DNA of 64,000 nucleotides from Bradyrhizobium sp. ORS 285 (GTDB lineage Bacteria; Pseudomonadota; Alphaproteobacteria; Rhizobiales; Xanthobacteraceae). A program made the translations under genes and the position numbers. The notes under the pieces were generated by a model, which did not search any database, was not told the origin of the DNA, and was given only the letters and a program-made list of their open reading frames with translations. This document shows, piece by piece, positions 34,477-44,711 of the stretch. The stretch lies in contig NZ_LT859959.1 of assembly GCF_900176205.1 (NCBI RefSeq), forward strand, positions 4,919,001 through 4,983,000, read 5' to 3'. Positions within the stretch are counted from its first letter, which is position 1, and each line of letters opens with the position of its first letter.

Positions 34477-35961
34477 CTACTGAAACGCGACCTCGGCGAA
34501 GCTGCGCAGCTTGCGCGAATGCAGCCGCTCGGACTCCTGCTGCTTCAGCAGCTCCAGCGCCTTCAGCCCGATCTGGAGATGCTGGCCGACGCGCTGCCGG
34601 TAGAAGTCGCTGGCCATGCCGGCGAGCTTGATCTCGCCATGCAGCGGCTTGTCGGACACGCACAGCAAGGTGCCGTAGGGCACCCGGAAGCGATAGCCGT
34701 TGGCGGCGATGGCGGCCGACTCCATGTCGAGCGCAACCGCGCGCGACTGCGACAGCCGGCGGATCACCGCCGGGCCGGAGATTTCCCAATTGCGGTTGTC
34801 GACGCTCGCGACCGTGCCGGTGCGCATCACCCGCTTCAGCTCGAAGCCGGAATAGCCGGTGACGGCTTCGACAGCCTCCTCAAGCGCGACCTGCACCTCG
34901 GCCAGCGCGGGGATCGGCACCCACGGCGGCAGCTCCTGGTCGAGCACATGGTCCTCGCGGACATAGCCATGCGCCAGCACGTAGTCGCCGAGCCGCTGCG
35001 TGTTGCGCAGACCGGCGCAATGGCCGACCATCAGCCAGGCATGCGGCCTCAGCACCGCGATGTGGTCGGTGACGTTGCGCGCGTTCGACGGGCCAGTGCC
35101 GATGTTGATCAGAGTGATGCCCTGGTGCCCGGGTTCGACCAGATGCAGCGCCGGCATCTGCGGCGTGCGCGCCGGCGCGGAGCCCGTGGTGCCGCCGCCG
35201 AGGCGCGCATTGCGCGTGATCACGTTGCCCGGTTCGACGAAGGCTTCCGCCGCGCCCTGCCCGGCCGCGAGCTGCTGCCGGCCCCAGTCGGCGAAGGCGT
35301 CGACATAGAACTGATAGTTCGTGAAGATCACGAAATTCTGGAAATGGTCGGGATCGGTCCCGGTGTAGTGATAGAGCCGGCGCAGCGAATAGTCGACGCG
35401 CGCCGCGCGAAACAGCGACAGCGGCTCGGGCATGCCCGGCTTCAGCTCCAGCGTGCCGTCGGCGATGGCATCGTCCATGGTCGCGAGGTCAGGCGCATCG
35501 AACACGTCGCGCAGCGAGCGCGTCACCAGCGGGCTCTCGTGATGCGGCAGCGCCGTCTCGATGTTGATGTCGCGGCGATAGGCGAAATGCACCGGGATCG
35601 GCTCGGCGGATTCGCCGATCTCGACGGGCACGCCGTGGTTCTCGATCAGCAAGCGGATCTGCTCGGAGAGATAGGAGCGGAACAGATCCGGCCGCGTGAT
35701 GCTGGTCTCGTGCACGCCCGGCCCCGCGACAAAGCCATAGGCCAATCGCGAGTCGAGACGCGCATGGCTAGCCGTCGTCAGGCGCACGAAGGGATAAGTT
35801 GCGCGGATCCGCGTCGCCGGAACGACGCCGTTGGCATAGGCCTCGAAATGTCCGCGCAGGAACGCGGTGTTGCGCTCGTAGATTTCCTCGAGCCGGGCCA
35901 CCGCGGCCGCGGCGTCGGTGAAGCTTTCGGTCGGGAACGCTTGCGGGGATTGGACGGTCAA
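34477..35961 (-). CDS. amn: AMP nucleosidase
   Basis: AMP nucleosidase (494 residues; E. coli Amn 484) hydrolysing AMP to adenine and ribose 5-phosphate. The N-terminal Amn-specific domain (about 5-190) includes YPFVRLTTASHARLDSRLAYGFV. The C-terminal nucleoside-phosphorylase-like domain contains ITLINIGTGPSNARNVTDHIAVLRP, MVGHCAGLRNTQRLGDYVLAHGY and the catalytic region AVALDMESAAIAANGYRFRVPYGTLLCVSDKPLHGEIK. The likely start is TTG 35961 with GAGG 5 bases before it. It follows ligC by 126 bases on the same strand and may be read through from the lig operon, without an obvious metabolic link. Confidence 0.92.
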   Translation of the reverse strand: MTVQSPQAFPTESFTDAAAAVARLEEIYERNTAFLRGHFEAYANGVVPATRIRATYPFVRLTTASHARLDSRLAYGFVAGPGVHETSITRPDLFRSYLSEQIRLLIENHGVPVEIGESAEPIPVHFAYRRDINIETALPHHESPLVTRSLRDVFDAPDLATMDDAIADGTLELKPGMPEPLSLFRAARVDYSLRRLYHYTGTDPDHFQNFVIFTNYQFYVDAFADWGRQQLAAGQGAAEAFVEPGNVITRNARLGGGTTGSAPARTPQMPALHLVEPGHQGITLINIGTGPSNARNVTDHIAVLRPHAWLMVGHCAGLRNTQRLGDYVLAHGYVREDHVLDQELPPWVPIPALAEVQVALEEAVEAVTGYSGFELKRVMRTGTVASVDNRNWEISGPAVIRRLSQSRAVALDMESAAIAANGYRFRVPYGTLLCVSDKPLHGEIKLAGMASDFYRQRVGQHLQIGLKALELLKQQESERLHSRKLRSFAEVAFQ

Positions 35962-36087
35962 GGCGGCCTCATCTTGCTGAAGCCGAAGGTTAAGCGAAGC
36001 GGCCGTTCCCGCGCAACGCTTGCCGGCGCCTTGTCCAAGCGCCGGAGGTTCCCTCCCCGCACACAACAGCGCGAGGAGGGAAAAACT

Positions 36088-37047
36088 TCAGCCCTTGGCC
36101 AGCTGCTCGTCGAGGTCGTGCAGCACCTGGTAGCAGGGCAGCACCTGGGCAACGCTGGCGTTAGGCTCGCGGCCCTCGCGGATCGCGGCGAAGAACTCGC
36201 GGTCCTGCAGCTCGATGCCGTTCATGGAAACGTCGACCTTGGAGACGTCGATCTTCTGTTCCTTGCCATCAACCAGATCGTCGTAACGGGCGATGTAGGT
36301 GCCGGTGTCGCCGATGTAGCGGAAGAAGGTGCCGAGCGGGCCGTCATTGTTGAACGACAGCGACAAGGTGCAGATCGCGCCATTGGCGGCCTTGAGCTGG
36401 ATCGACATGTCCATCGCGATGCCGAGGGTCGGATGGATCGGCCCCTGGATCGCGTTGGCCCTCACGATCGGCGAGCCGGCTTGATACGCGAACAGGTCAA
36501 CCGTATGCGCGGCGTGGTGCCACAGCAGGTGGTCAGTCCAGCTGCGCGGCTGTCCCAGCGCGTTCATGTTGGTGCGGCGGAAGAAGTAGGTCTGCACATC
36601 CATCTGCTGGATGTGGAACTCGCCGGCCTTGATCTTCTTGTGCACGAACTGGTGGCTGGGATTGAAGCGCCGCGTGTGGCCGCACATCGCGACCAGCTTG
36701 GTCTCCTTCTGCAACTCGACCACCTGCTGCGCGTCCTTCAAGGAGTCGGCGAGCGGAATCTCGACCTGCACGTGCTTGCCCGCCTTGAGGCAATCGATTG
36801 CCTGCGCCGCATGCATCTGCGTCGGCGTACAGAGAATGACCGCGTCGACCTCCGGCAGCTTGAGGCTGTCGGAAAGCTCGGTCGAGACGTGCTTGATGCC
36901 GTATTTGTCGGCGACTTCCTTGGTCTGGTCGAAGCGGCGGCCGACCAGCGACACCACCTCGACACCGTCGATGTTCTTGATGCCATCGAGATGCTTGATG
37001 CCGAAGGCGCCGGCGCCGGCGAGCGCGACCTTGATCGTGTTGGCCAT
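36088..37047 (-). CDS. ligC: 4-carboxy-2-hydroxymuconate-6-semialdehyde dehydrogenase
   Basis: GFO/IDH/MocA-family NAD(P)-dependent dehydrogenase of 319 residues. It oxidises the hemiacetal form of 4-carboxy-2-hydroxymuconate semialdehyde, the LigAB ring-cleavage product, to 2-pyrone-4,6-dicarboxylate. The Rossmann motif is VALAGAGAFGIKHLDGI. AVILCTPTQMHAAQAIDCLKAGKHVQVEIPLADS contains the family dinucleotide and lysine region, and LLWHHAAHTVDLFAYQAG matches LigC. Its start touches the stop of ligB. It completes the set ligA-ligB-ligC-ligI for conversion to oxalomesaconate. Confidence 0.93.
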   Translation of the reverse strand: MANTIKVALAGAGAFGIKHLDGIKNIDGVEVVSLVGRRFDQTKEVADKYGIKHVSTELSDSLKLPEVDAVILCTPTQMHAAQAIDCLKAGKHVQVEIPLADSLKDAQQVVELQKETKLVAMCGHTRRFNPSHQFVHKKIKAGEFHIQQMDVQTYFFRRTNMNALGQPRSWTDHLLWHHAAHTVDLFAYQAGSPIVRANAIQGPIHPTLGIAMDMSIQLKAANGAICTLSLSFNNDGPLGTFFRYIGDTGTYIARYDDLVDGKEQKIDVSKVDVSMNGIELQDREFFAAIREGREPNASVAQVLPCYQVLHDLDEQLAKG

Positions 37048-37911
<864 letters not shown>

Positions 37912-38301
37912 TTACTTCTTCTCCCCGGTGTAGCGGTTGCCCTCGACCGAGCGGCCGCCCTTGATCATCATCTCGCGGTACTGCTCTTCGGTCATGCCGG
38001 TCATGCTGCCGGCCATCTGCTGAAAGCTCTTGCCGTCGGTCGCGCCGATCTTGGCAAGGAAGTAGATGTTGCCGCCGAGCGCGATGCAGCGGTTGAGGTC
38101 GCGGTCGAGCACGGCCTGCTTCTGCTCCTCGCTCATCGGCCATTCGTCGAGATAGGCGCGCTCATTGGCCTTGAAGCGGGCGCGGTTCTCCGCCTTCATC
38201 AAGGACATGCAGAACTGGTTGAGGTGATAGCCCATCCGCGACATGTCGGCGTCGAAGATGGTCGTACCGGGAACGTCGGTATAGGGTTTGTCGAGCGACA
38301 T
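37912..38301 (-). CDS. ligA: Protocatechuate 4,5-dioxygenase alpha subunit (operon copy)
   Basis: LigA subunit of 129 residues, forming the lid over the LigB active site. The conserved opening is DVPGTTIFDADMSRMGYHLNQFCMSL, with EEQKQAVLDRDLNRCIALGGNIYFLAKIGATDG in the middle. Length is close to Sphingobium LigA (139). The gene lies 13 bases after ligI and directly before ligB, implying coupled synthesis of the two subunits. Confidence 0.93.
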   Translation of the reverse strand: MSLDKPYTDVPGTTIFDADMSRMGYHLNQFCMSLMKAENRARFKANERAYLDEWPMSEEQKQAVLDRDLNRCIALGGNIYFLAKIGATDGKSFQQMAGSMTGMTEEQYREMMIKGGRSVEGNRYTGEKK

Positions 38302-38314
38302 CGCTTCCCTCCTC

Positions 38315-39229
38315 TTAGGATTCTTCGGGCCAGTACAGCCGCATCGGATTGTCGACCAGGAGCTTCTTCTGCAGTTCCTCGGTGACGGCGATATGGGGAA
38401 TGAAATCGACCAGCAGGCCGTCGTCCGGCATGTGGTCCTTCAGGTTCGGATGGGGCCAGTCGGTGCCCCACAGCACGCGATCCGGGAAGGTCTCGACGAT
38501 GCGCTTGGCGAACGGCACCACGTCGCGATAGGCATTCTGCTCGCCGTTCAGCGCCGGCGGGCCCTTGACCGAGAGACGCTCGGGGCAGCTCACCTTGGAC
38601 CAGACGTTCTGGTGCTCGCGCATGAACTTCACGAACAGCTCGAACTCCGGACCATCGACCGGCTTGGTCACATCGGGACGGCCCATATGGTCGACAACGA
38701 CGGTGGTCGGCAGCGAGGTGAAGAAGTCCCACAGCTCCGGCAGGTCGACGGCCTCGAAGTAGATCACGACATGCCAGCCGAGCTTGTTGATGCGGTTGGC
38801 GATCTCGACGAGCTCGTCCTTCGGCGTGAAGTCGACCAGGCGCTTGACGAAGTTGAAGCGGACGCCGCGCACGCCGGCGTCGTGCATCGCCTTCAGCTCC
38901 TCATCCGTGACGCTGCGCTTGACGGTCGCGACGCCGCGGGCCTTGCCGTTGGAATGCACGAGCGCATCGACCATCGCGCGGTTGTCGGCGCCGTGGCAGG
39001 TCGCCTGCACCACGACGTTACGGGCGAATCCGAGATGGTCGCGCAGCGCGTAGAGCTGATGCTTCGAGGCGTCGCAGGGCGTGTACTTCCGCTCGGGCGC
39101 GAAAGGAAATTCGGCGCCGGGGCCGAACACGTGGCAATGCGCGTCGACGCCGCCGGCCGGCACCTTGAAACGCGGCTTCGACGGGCCGTCGTACCAGTCG
39201 AGCCATCCCGGGGTCTTCTGGAACTCCAT
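38315..39229 (-). CDS. ligI: 2-pyrone-4,6-dicarboxylate hydrolase
   Basis: Amidohydrolase-superfamily enzyme of 304 residues that opens 2-pyrone-4,6-dicarboxylate to 4-oxalomesaconate. GGVDAHCHVFGPGAEFPF is the HxH-like motif after strand 1, VVVQATCHGADN and VDHMGRPD are substrate-site regions, and LWGTDWPHPN carries the catalytic Asp. LigI is unusual in the superfamily in not needing a metal. The gene sits between the dehydrogenase-like gene and ligA with very short gaps, as expected for the operon. Confidence 0.93.
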   Translation of the reverse strand: MEFQKTPGWLDWYDGPSKPRFKVPAGGVDAHCHVFGPGAEFPFAPERKYTPCDASKHQLYALRDHLGFARNVVVQATCHGADNRAMVDALVHSNGKARGVATVKRSVTDEELKAMHDAGVRGVRFNFVKRLVDFTPKDELVEIANRINKLGWHVVIYFEAVDLPELWDFFTSLPTTVVVDHMGRPDVTKPVDGPEFELFVKFMREHQNVWSKVSCPERLSVKGPPALNGEQNAYRDVVPFAKRIVETFPDRVLWGTDWPHPNLKDHMPDDGLLVDFIPHIAVTEELQKKLLVDNPMRLYWPEES

Positions 39230-39237
39230 GAGGTTCC

Positions 39238-40161
39238 CTACTCCTTGGACTTGATCTTGTTGAGAATGCGATCGGCCTCGGTGCGCCAGTCCGGGCTGCG
39301 CGCGAATTCCTTCGTACCGCGGGTGCCGAACAGGCCGTCATCGGCGAGATCGGCGACCCAGGCCTGGCGCTCGGCGGTGCCGTCCGCCGACCACGGCGTC
39401 AGCCCGATATCGCGCACGGTCTCGGCGACCTCCCTCACCTCCTCGGCGCGGCGGCGGCCATGCTCGATCACGCGCTGAAAGAAATAGGCGCCCTGCTTCT
39501 CCCAGTCGATGCCGGGAAAGGTCTCCTTCAGCGATGCAAGAACCGCATCCTCGACACCGTAGGCGCGCGCGGTGGTGAAGCTCTCGATCACCATCGCCTC
39601 GAGGCCCTTGATCATGATGCTGCGGCACATCTTGGTCGCCGAGGCCACGCCGAGCTTGTCGCTGGCGGGCTTGGCGGCAAAGCCGAGATCGTTGAGCAGC
39701 GGCGCCAGCTCGCGCGCGCCCGCGCCGCCGAGCAGCAGCGGCACCTTGATGCGATAGGGCGGGACCGAGGTCATGACCGCGCCTTCGACATAGCGCCCGC
39801 TGGCCCCATCGATCAGCGCGGCCGCGCGCTGCTTGGCGCCGGGAGAGGCCGAGTTGAAGTCGAGGAACCAGGCGCCCGGCTTGATCGTCGGCGCGCAGGC
39901 TTCCGCGACCGCCACGTCCTGGCTGGCGGTCACGGCGGAGACGATGAAGTCGGCCTGCGCCGCCAGCTCGGCATGCGAGGCCGTCAGTGTCACGCCGATG
40001 CTGTCGGCGTGCGCGCGCATCGCGTCACCACGGTTATCCGACAGCTTCACATCATAGGCAGAGACACGCACGCCGTCCTTGCGCAGATCCTCGGCGAGGA
40101 TCTTGCCGACCTCGCCGTAGCCGATCAGCCCGACATGCCACTGGTTGGACGCAGCCGTCAT
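39238..40161 (-). CDS. 6-phosphogluconate dehydrogenase-like NAD(P)-binding protein with DUF1932 domain
   Basis: A 307-residue beta-hydroxyacid-dehydrogenase-type protein. The Rossmann domain (about 8-165) starts WHVGLIGYGEVGKILAEDL and contains the substrate-loop-like WFLDFNSASPGAKQRAA. The C-terminal helical domain (about 185-260, DUF1932 type) includes KLGVASATKMCRSIMIKGLEAMVIES, with the conserved Lys of the superfamily. It is embedded between ligI and ligK with gaps under 10 bases, so it very probably serves the protocatechuate pathway, yet no classical step of that pathway needs it. It might reduce a side product or a related acid. Its reaction is unknown. Confidence 0.85.
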   Translation of the reverse strand: MTAASNQWHVGLIGYGEVGKILAEDLRKDGVRVSAYDVKLSDNRGDAMRAHADSIGVTLTASHAELAAQADFIVSAVTASQDVAVAEACAPTIKPGAWFLDFNSASPGAKQRAAALIDGASGRYVEGAVMTSVPPYRIKVPLLLGGAGARELAPLLNDLGFAAKPASDKLGVASATKMCRSIMIKGLEAMVIESFTTARAYGVEDAVLASLKETFPGIDWEKQGAYFFQRVIEHGRRRAEEVREVAETVRDIGLTPWSADGTAERQAWVADLADDGLFGTRGTKEFARSPDWRTEADRILNKIKSKE

Positions 40162-40164
40162 CGC

Positions 40165-40860
40165 TCAGTCGATATACTTGAGCCCGGCCTTCGCCAGCGG
40201 CTCGCGCATCTTATACATGTCGAGGCCGAGCACGCCCGACGCCAGCTTCTCGCGCTTGTCGGCCTCGTTGGCCTCGCGCGCAGCGGCAGCATCAGCCGCC
40301 TGATGTGCAACAGCCGCCGGAACGACGACAATGCCGTCGACATCAGCGACGATCACGTCGCCGGGGTTCACGGCAGCACCCGCGCAGACGATCGGGATGT
40401 TGACCGAGCCCAATGTCGCCTTCACCGTGCCTCGGGCGCTGATGGCGCGCGAGAACACCGGAAACTGCATCTCGGTGAGATCGGCAACGTCACGCACGCC
40501 ACCGTCGATGACGAGCCCCTGGGCCCCGCGGGCGCGAAAACTGGTCGCCAGGAGATCGCCGAAGAAACCGTCGGTGTTCTCGACCGTGCAGGCGGCGACG
40601 ACGACGTCGCCGGGCTGGATCTGCTCGGCCGCGACATGCAGCATCCAGTTGTCGCCTGGCTGCAGCAGCACAGTGACCGCCGTGCCGCACATCTTCGCGG
40701 TCGGATAGATCGGCCTGATATAGCACTGCATCAGGCCGACGCGGCCCATCGCCTCGTGGATGGTGGCGACGCCGAACTTGGACAGCTTCTCCACCGCCGC
40801 CTTGTCGGCGCGGGTGATGTTTTTCTTGACGATGCCGAGATTGTTCATGGAGGTGCTCAT
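40165..40860 (-). CDS. ligK: 4-carboxy-4-hydroxy-2-oxoadipate aldolase
   Basis: Class II pyruvate aldolase of the RraA-like fold, 231 residues. It cleaves 4-carboxy-4-hydroxy-2-oxoadipate to pyruvate and oxaloacetate, the last step of the pathway; these enzymes also decarboxylate oxaloacetate. Key segments are [37 protein letters not shown], and [17 protein letters not shown], with the Arg and Asp of GVRD binding substrate and Mg2+. It lies between ligJ and the dehydrogenase-like gene. Length fits known LigK/ProA aldolases (about 230). Confidence 0.92.
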   Translation of the reverse strand: MSTSMNNLGIVKKNITRADKAAVEKLSKFGVATIHEAMGRVGLMQCYIRPIYPTAKMCGTAVTVLLQPGDNWMLHVAAEQIQPGDVVVAACTVENTDGFFGDLLATSFRARGAQGLVIDGGVRDVADLTEMQFPVFSRAISARGTVKATLGSVNIPIVCAGAAVNPGDVIVADVDGIVVVPAAVAHQAADAAAAREANEADKREKLASGVLGLDMYKMREPLAKAGLKYID

Positions 40861-40873
40861 GGCTCGCTTTAGA

Positions 40874-41899
40874 TTACTTGCCCTTGGCCTTCAACGCGGC
40901 GTCGAGACGCGGGAACACGCGCCGGGCGTTGCCTTCGTAGATCTGGTGGCGCTGCTCGGGGGTCAGCTTGGCGGCCTCGATATAGCGCTTGGTGTCGTCG
41001 TAGTAGAAGCCGGTCTCCGGATCGATGCCGCGAACGGCGCCAATCATCTCGGAGGCGAACAGAATGTTGTCGATCGGGATCACGCCGGTCAAAAGGTCGA
41101 TGCCCGGCTGGTGATACACGCAGGTGTCGAAGAAGATGTTGTTGAGCAAATGATCCTTCAACAGCGGCTTCTTCAGCTCCTGGGCGAGGCCGCGGAACCG
41201 GCCCCAATGATACGGCACCGCGCCGCCGCCATGCGGGATCAGGAACTTCAGGGTCGGGAAGTCCTTGAACAGGTCCGAGGTCAGGCACTGCATGAACGCG
41301 GTCGTGTCGGCATTGAGATAATGCGCGCCGGTCGTGTGGAAGCAGGCGTTGCAACTGGTCGAGACGTGGATCATCGCGGGGATGTCGAGTTCGACCATCT
41401 TCTCGTAGATCGGATACCAGTGCCGGTCCGACAGCGGCGGCGAGGTCCAGTGACCGCCCGACGGGTCCGGGTTCAGATTGATGCCGACGAAACCGTACTC
41501 CTTGATGCACTTCTCGAGCTCGGGAATGCACGTTTTCGGATCGACGCCCGGCGACTGCGGCAGCATCGCAACGCCGATGAAATTGTCCGGGAAGAGCTGG
41601 CTGACGCGGTAGCACAGCTCGTTGCAGATCGCAGCCCAGGTCGAGGACACCTGGAAGTCGCCGATGTGGTGGGCCATGAAGCTCGCGCGCGGCGAGAACA
41701 CGGTGAGGTCGCTGCCGCGCTCCTTCATCTTCTTGAGCTGGTTGCTCTCGATGCTCTCGCGCAGCTCGTCGTCGCTGATCTTGAGTTCGGAGACCTTCGG
41801 CATCACGGACGGATCCTTGATGCCCGCGATCTGCCGGTTGCGCCACTCTTCCAGCGCCTTCGGAGCCGTCGTGTAATGGCCGTGCACGTCGATGATCAC
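40874..41899 (-). CDS. ligJ: 4-oxalomesaconate hydratase
   Basis: Amidohydrolase-related enzyme of 341 residues, the same length as Sphingobium LigJ. It adds water to 4-oxalomesaconate to give 4-carboxy-4-hydroxy-2-oxoadipate. The N-terminal metal motif is [10 protein letters not shown]. Further conserved parts are [52 protein letters not shown] and [19 protein letters not shown]. The GTG start at 41899 is chosen because GGGAGAG precedes it and homology begins at MIIDVHGH. It is followed by ligK and preceded by the transporter gene. Confidence 0.92.
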   Translation of the reverse strand: MIIDVHGHYTTAPKALEEWRNRQIAGIKDPSVMPKVSELKISDDELRESIESNQLKKMKERGSDLTVFSPRASFMAHHIGDFQVSSTWAAICNELCYRVSQLFPDNFIGVAMLPQSPGVDPKTCIPELEKCIKEYGFVGINLNPDPSGGHWTSPPLSDRHWYPIYEKMVELDIPAMIHVSTSCNACFHTTGAHYLNADTTAFMQCLTSDLFKDFPTLKFLIPHGGGAVPYHWGRFRGLAQELKKPLLKDHLLNNIFFDTCVYHQPGIDLLTGVIPIDNILFASEMIGAVRGIDPETGFYYDDTKRYIEAAKLTPEQRHQIYEGNARRVFPRLDAALKAKGK

Positions 41900-41939
41900 G
41901 TCAGTCTCTCCCTCAAGCTTTTCGTTCGTCCGGCGCCGC

Positions 41940-43316
41940 TCAATGCGCGACCACGGGGCTGCCGACATCCTTGCCGCTGGCGCGGCCGCCCGGTCCCACG
42001 GCCTGCTTTACCACAAGGGCGAGCGCCGCGATCAAGCCGGGAACTGCGATCACGGTGAAAATCTCGCTGAAGGTCAGGTGGCGCGCGGTCAGCTCTGCGA
42101 CCAGGAACGACCCGGCGATACCGCCGAAGCGGCCGATGCCCATCATCCAGGCGACGCCGGTGGCGCGGCCCTGGGTCGGATAGAACGACGCCGCCAGCGC
42201 CGGCAGCGACGACTGCGCCGTGTTCATGACCACGCCGGCCACGAACACGATCACCACCAGGAAGCCCATGTTGCCGACCGCCTGCCCGATCAGGAAGATC
42301 GTCACCGCCGTCAGCGCATAGCCGATCGCGACAATGCGGTTGGCGTTGAAGCGGTCCATCAGAAAGCCGAAGAACACCGCGCCGACACCGCCGAGCGGGA
42401 ACAGCGCCGAGATCAGGGTCGCGGTCTGCGGGTTGAGCCCGACATCCTTGAACAGGATCGGCATCCAGTTGATCAGCGAATAGAAGATCACCAGCCCCAT
42501 GAAATAGGTGATCCACAGCATCAGCGAGCCGATGCGCAAGACCGGCGACAGCACCATGCCGATGCCGGTCGCATTGACGCGGCGGGTGGTCTCGGCGTGC
42601 TCCGGCTCCAGCATCACGAACTGGCCGACATCGGCAGCCCTCGCCGAGATCTTGCGCATCACCTTGCGCACGCGCTCGACGCTGGCTCCGCGCGACAGCA
42701 AATAGTGAACGGACTCCGGCAGGATGGCGATCAAGAGCACGGTCAGCACCAGCGGCGTCGCGCCGCCGAGCACCAGCACGCTGCGCCAACCCCATTGCGG
42801 GATCATCCACGCCGCGAGAAAGCCGCCGCAGGCCGCGCCCAACGGGAAGCCACAGAACATCAGGTTGGTCATGGTGGCGCGCAGCCGGCCCGGGCAGTAC
42901 TCGCTGAGCAATGTCACAGCATTCGGCATAGCGGCACCGAGGCCGAGGCCGGTGACGAAGCGCAGCACGGTGAGCTCGGTCAGGTTGCTCGCGAACGCCG
43001 AGGCGAGACAGGCGACGCCGAAGATCAGCACCGAGCCGACCAGCACCAGCTTGCGGCCGAGACGGTCGGCCACGGGACCGGCGAGCAGCGCGCCAGCGGC
43101 AAGGCCAAACAGCGCCGCGCTCAGCACCGGCCCGAGCGCCGATTTCTCGATGCCCCACTCCTTGAGCAGCGACGGCGCGATGAAGCCGATCGCAGCGGTG
43201 TCGAAGCCGTCGAGCAGCACGATGATGAAGCCGAGCGCAAAGATCAGCCACTGGAAGGCGGAGAACGGGTGGTCGTCGAGAAAGGCCTGGACGTCGACAC
43301 GGGCGGTCGTAGGCAT
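41940..43316 (-). CDS. MFS aromatic acid:H+ symporter (AAHS family, PcaK-like)
   Basis: Twelve-helix major facilitator transporter of 458 residues. The signature DGFDTAAIGFIAPSL in helix 1 is characteristic of aromatic acid:H+ symporters such as PcaK. The loop 2-3 motif is GPVADRLGRKLVLV, and the second-half copy is FFGFLMDRFNANRIV. It imports protocatechuate or 4-hydroxybenzoate. The ATG at 43316 has AGGAAG in front and matches PcaK N-termini; longer extensions lack support. It is the first gene of the lig operon, 40 bases before ligJ, and its upstream region has a LysR-type palindrome. Confidence 0.9.
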   Translation of the reverse strand: MPTTARVDVQAFLDDHPFSAFQWLIFALGFIIVLLDGFDTAAIGFIAPSLLKEWGIEKSALGPVLSAALFGLAAGALLAGPVADRLGRKLVLVGSVLIFGVACLASAFASNLTELTVLRFVTGLGLGAAMPNAVTLLSEYCPGRLRATMTNLMFCGFPLGAACGGFLAAWMIPQWGWRSVLVLGGATPLVLTVLLIAILPESVHYLLSRGASVERVRKVMRKISARAADVGQFVMLEPEHAETTRRVNATGIGMVLSPVLRIGSLMLWITYFMGLVIFYSLINWMPILFKDVGLNPQTATLISALFPLGGVGAVFFGFLMDRFNANRIVAIGYALTAVTIFLIGQAVGNMGFLVVIVFVAGVVMNTAQSSLPALAASFYPTQGRATGVAWMMGIGRFGGIAGSFLVAELTARHLTFSEIFTVIAVPGLIAALALVVKQAVGPGGRASGKDVGSPVVAH

Positions 43317-43469
43317 CGCTTCTGCTTCCTTGGGGTGCTGTTCTTGCGCGTTGACCGAGGTCCACAGGGGCACATTCCTGGCGCGATCGTGTCCTGCAGC
43401 TTCGGCGGCTTGACAGGGTATGTGACCGAGCGGGACAGCGCGCGCCAGAACCCGACGATATCTATCAGC

Positions 43470-43486
43470 TATTCCGAAAGGGAATA
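43470..43486. promoter_or_regulatory. LysR-type palindrome upstream of the lig operon
   Basis: TATTCC-GAAAG-GGAATA (43470-43486), which also fits the T-N11-A LysR rule (43472-43484), lies about 155 bases upstream of the transporter start codon in an AT-richer stretch. It is the best candidate for the binding site of the LysR protein encoded at 43753-44652. The assignment is inference. Confidence 0.55.
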
Positions 43487-43568
43487 TGATAATGACGGAG
43501 CCATGCTGATTTTAGAATGGGTCTGGACAGCTCCGCCGTTGGCTTTTGCCAGTTAGACGCCGCGGGCT

Positions 43569-43724
43569 CCACCCTCCCCTGGAGGGGGAGGGTCGCTCGC
43601 GCGCGAAGCGGGCGAGCGGGGTGGGGTGAAGCCACGGCGGGACTGCCCGTGTGGCTCACCCCACCCCGTCTCACATTGCGCTGCGCTCCATGTGAGACGA
43701 CCCTCCCCCTCAAGGGGAGGGTGG
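43569..43724. repeat. Inverted-repeat element, CCACCCTCCCCT type
   Basis: Ends at 43569-43593 and 43698-43724 are each CCCTCCCC/GGGGAGGG hairpins in inverted orientation, with inner GGGGTGGGGTGA/TCACCCCACCCC arms. It shares its architecture with the 32.3- and 34.3-kb elements. It lies between the lig operon promoter and the LysR stop. Confidence 0.8.
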
Positions 43725-43752
43725 CACCGCCCGAGCTGACGTTATTCGCGAT

Positions 43753-44652
43753 TCATCGCGGCAGCTTCTTGATCAGCGCTGTCGCCAGCTTCATCGTGTG
43801 CTGCGCCAGCGGCGTCGGGCGCTTGTGCGCCGAGGTGACGAAGCACAGCACGCTGGTCGGGGCCGGCTCGGTCAGCGGCCGGATGGCAAGCTCCCCCGCC
43901 CGCCCCGAGGCTGCAACGCCGCTCGGCGTCAGCACCGCATGCCCATACCCCGCACACACCAGATCGATGATCGAGGGCACGCTCGACACCTCCCAGGCGA
44001 TGTCGAGCTTGATACCGGCCAGCGCCGCCTGCGTCTCCAGGAGCCGCCGCATCGCGTGCACGCGCTCCGGCATGATCAGGCTGTAGCGCGACAGTTCGGC
44101 CATCGGCAGCGGCGCGGTGACGCGGCGTTTGCCCTTCGGCGCGTGGCTGACCAGCGCGAGCGGCTCCTGCAGCACCGGCGTGATCTCGATGCCCGCCTGG
44201 GCGTCCGGATTGTAGACCATGCCGACGTCGATGCGACCCGAGGTGATCCACTCCACGACATGCGTCGAGAGGCCCTCGACCACCGCGAGACGCGCTGCCG
44301 GATACTCCTTCCGGAAGCGGTCGATCAGCGGCAGGGTCAATTGCCGCGCGATGCTCGGCGGCAGTCCGATGGTGACGCGGCCGACCGGCGCGTCACGGCT
44401 GGCGCCGAGATCCTCGCGCGCATGCGCCACCAGTTGCAGCACGCCGACGCTGTGATCGAGCAGCCGCTTGCCGGCCTCGGTGAGCTCGACGCCGCGGCCA
44501 TTGCGCGCGAACAGCTGCTGCTTCAGCTCGGACTCCAGCGCGCGGACCTGCCGCGACAGCGCGGGTTGCGCGACGTCGAGCACGGAAGCAGCCTTGCTGA
44601 ACGAGCCGAGCTCGGCGACCTGGACGAAATATTCGAGCTGCTTGAGGTTCAT
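43753..44652 (-). CDS. LysR family regulator upstream of the lig operon
   Basis: LysR-type regulator of 299 residues. The HTH is MNLKQLEYFVQVAELGSFSK and AASVLDVAQPALSRQVRALE, and the effector domain runs from about 90 to 295 (VTIGLPPSIARQLTLPLIDRF). It is closest in type to CynR/NAC-like LysR proteins. It is transcribed in the same direction as the lig operon and ends 437 bases before the transporter start, with a repeat element between. It is the likely activator of the operon. The effector (an oxo-acid intermediate or protocatechuate) is unknown. Confidence 0.88.
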   Translation of the reverse strand: MNLKQLEYFVQVAELGSFSKAASVLDVAQPALSRQVRALESELKQQLFARNGRGVELTEAGKRLLDHSVGVLQLVAHAREDLGASRDAPVGRVTIGLPPSIARQLTLPLIDRFRKEYPAARLAVVEGLSTHVVEWITSGRIDVGMVYNPDAQAGIEITPVLQEPLALVSHAPKGKRRVTAPLPMAELSRYSLIMPERVHAMRRLLETQAALAGIKLDIAWEVSSVPSIIDLVCAGYGHAVLTPSGVAASGRAGELAIRPLTEPAPTSVLCFVTSAHKRPTPLAQHTMKLATALIKKLPR

Positions 44653-44711
44653 GAGTGCGAGGCTCGGACATCAAGCGTGAGTGGGCCGAGCCGCCTACTC
44701 CGCCCACCGCT

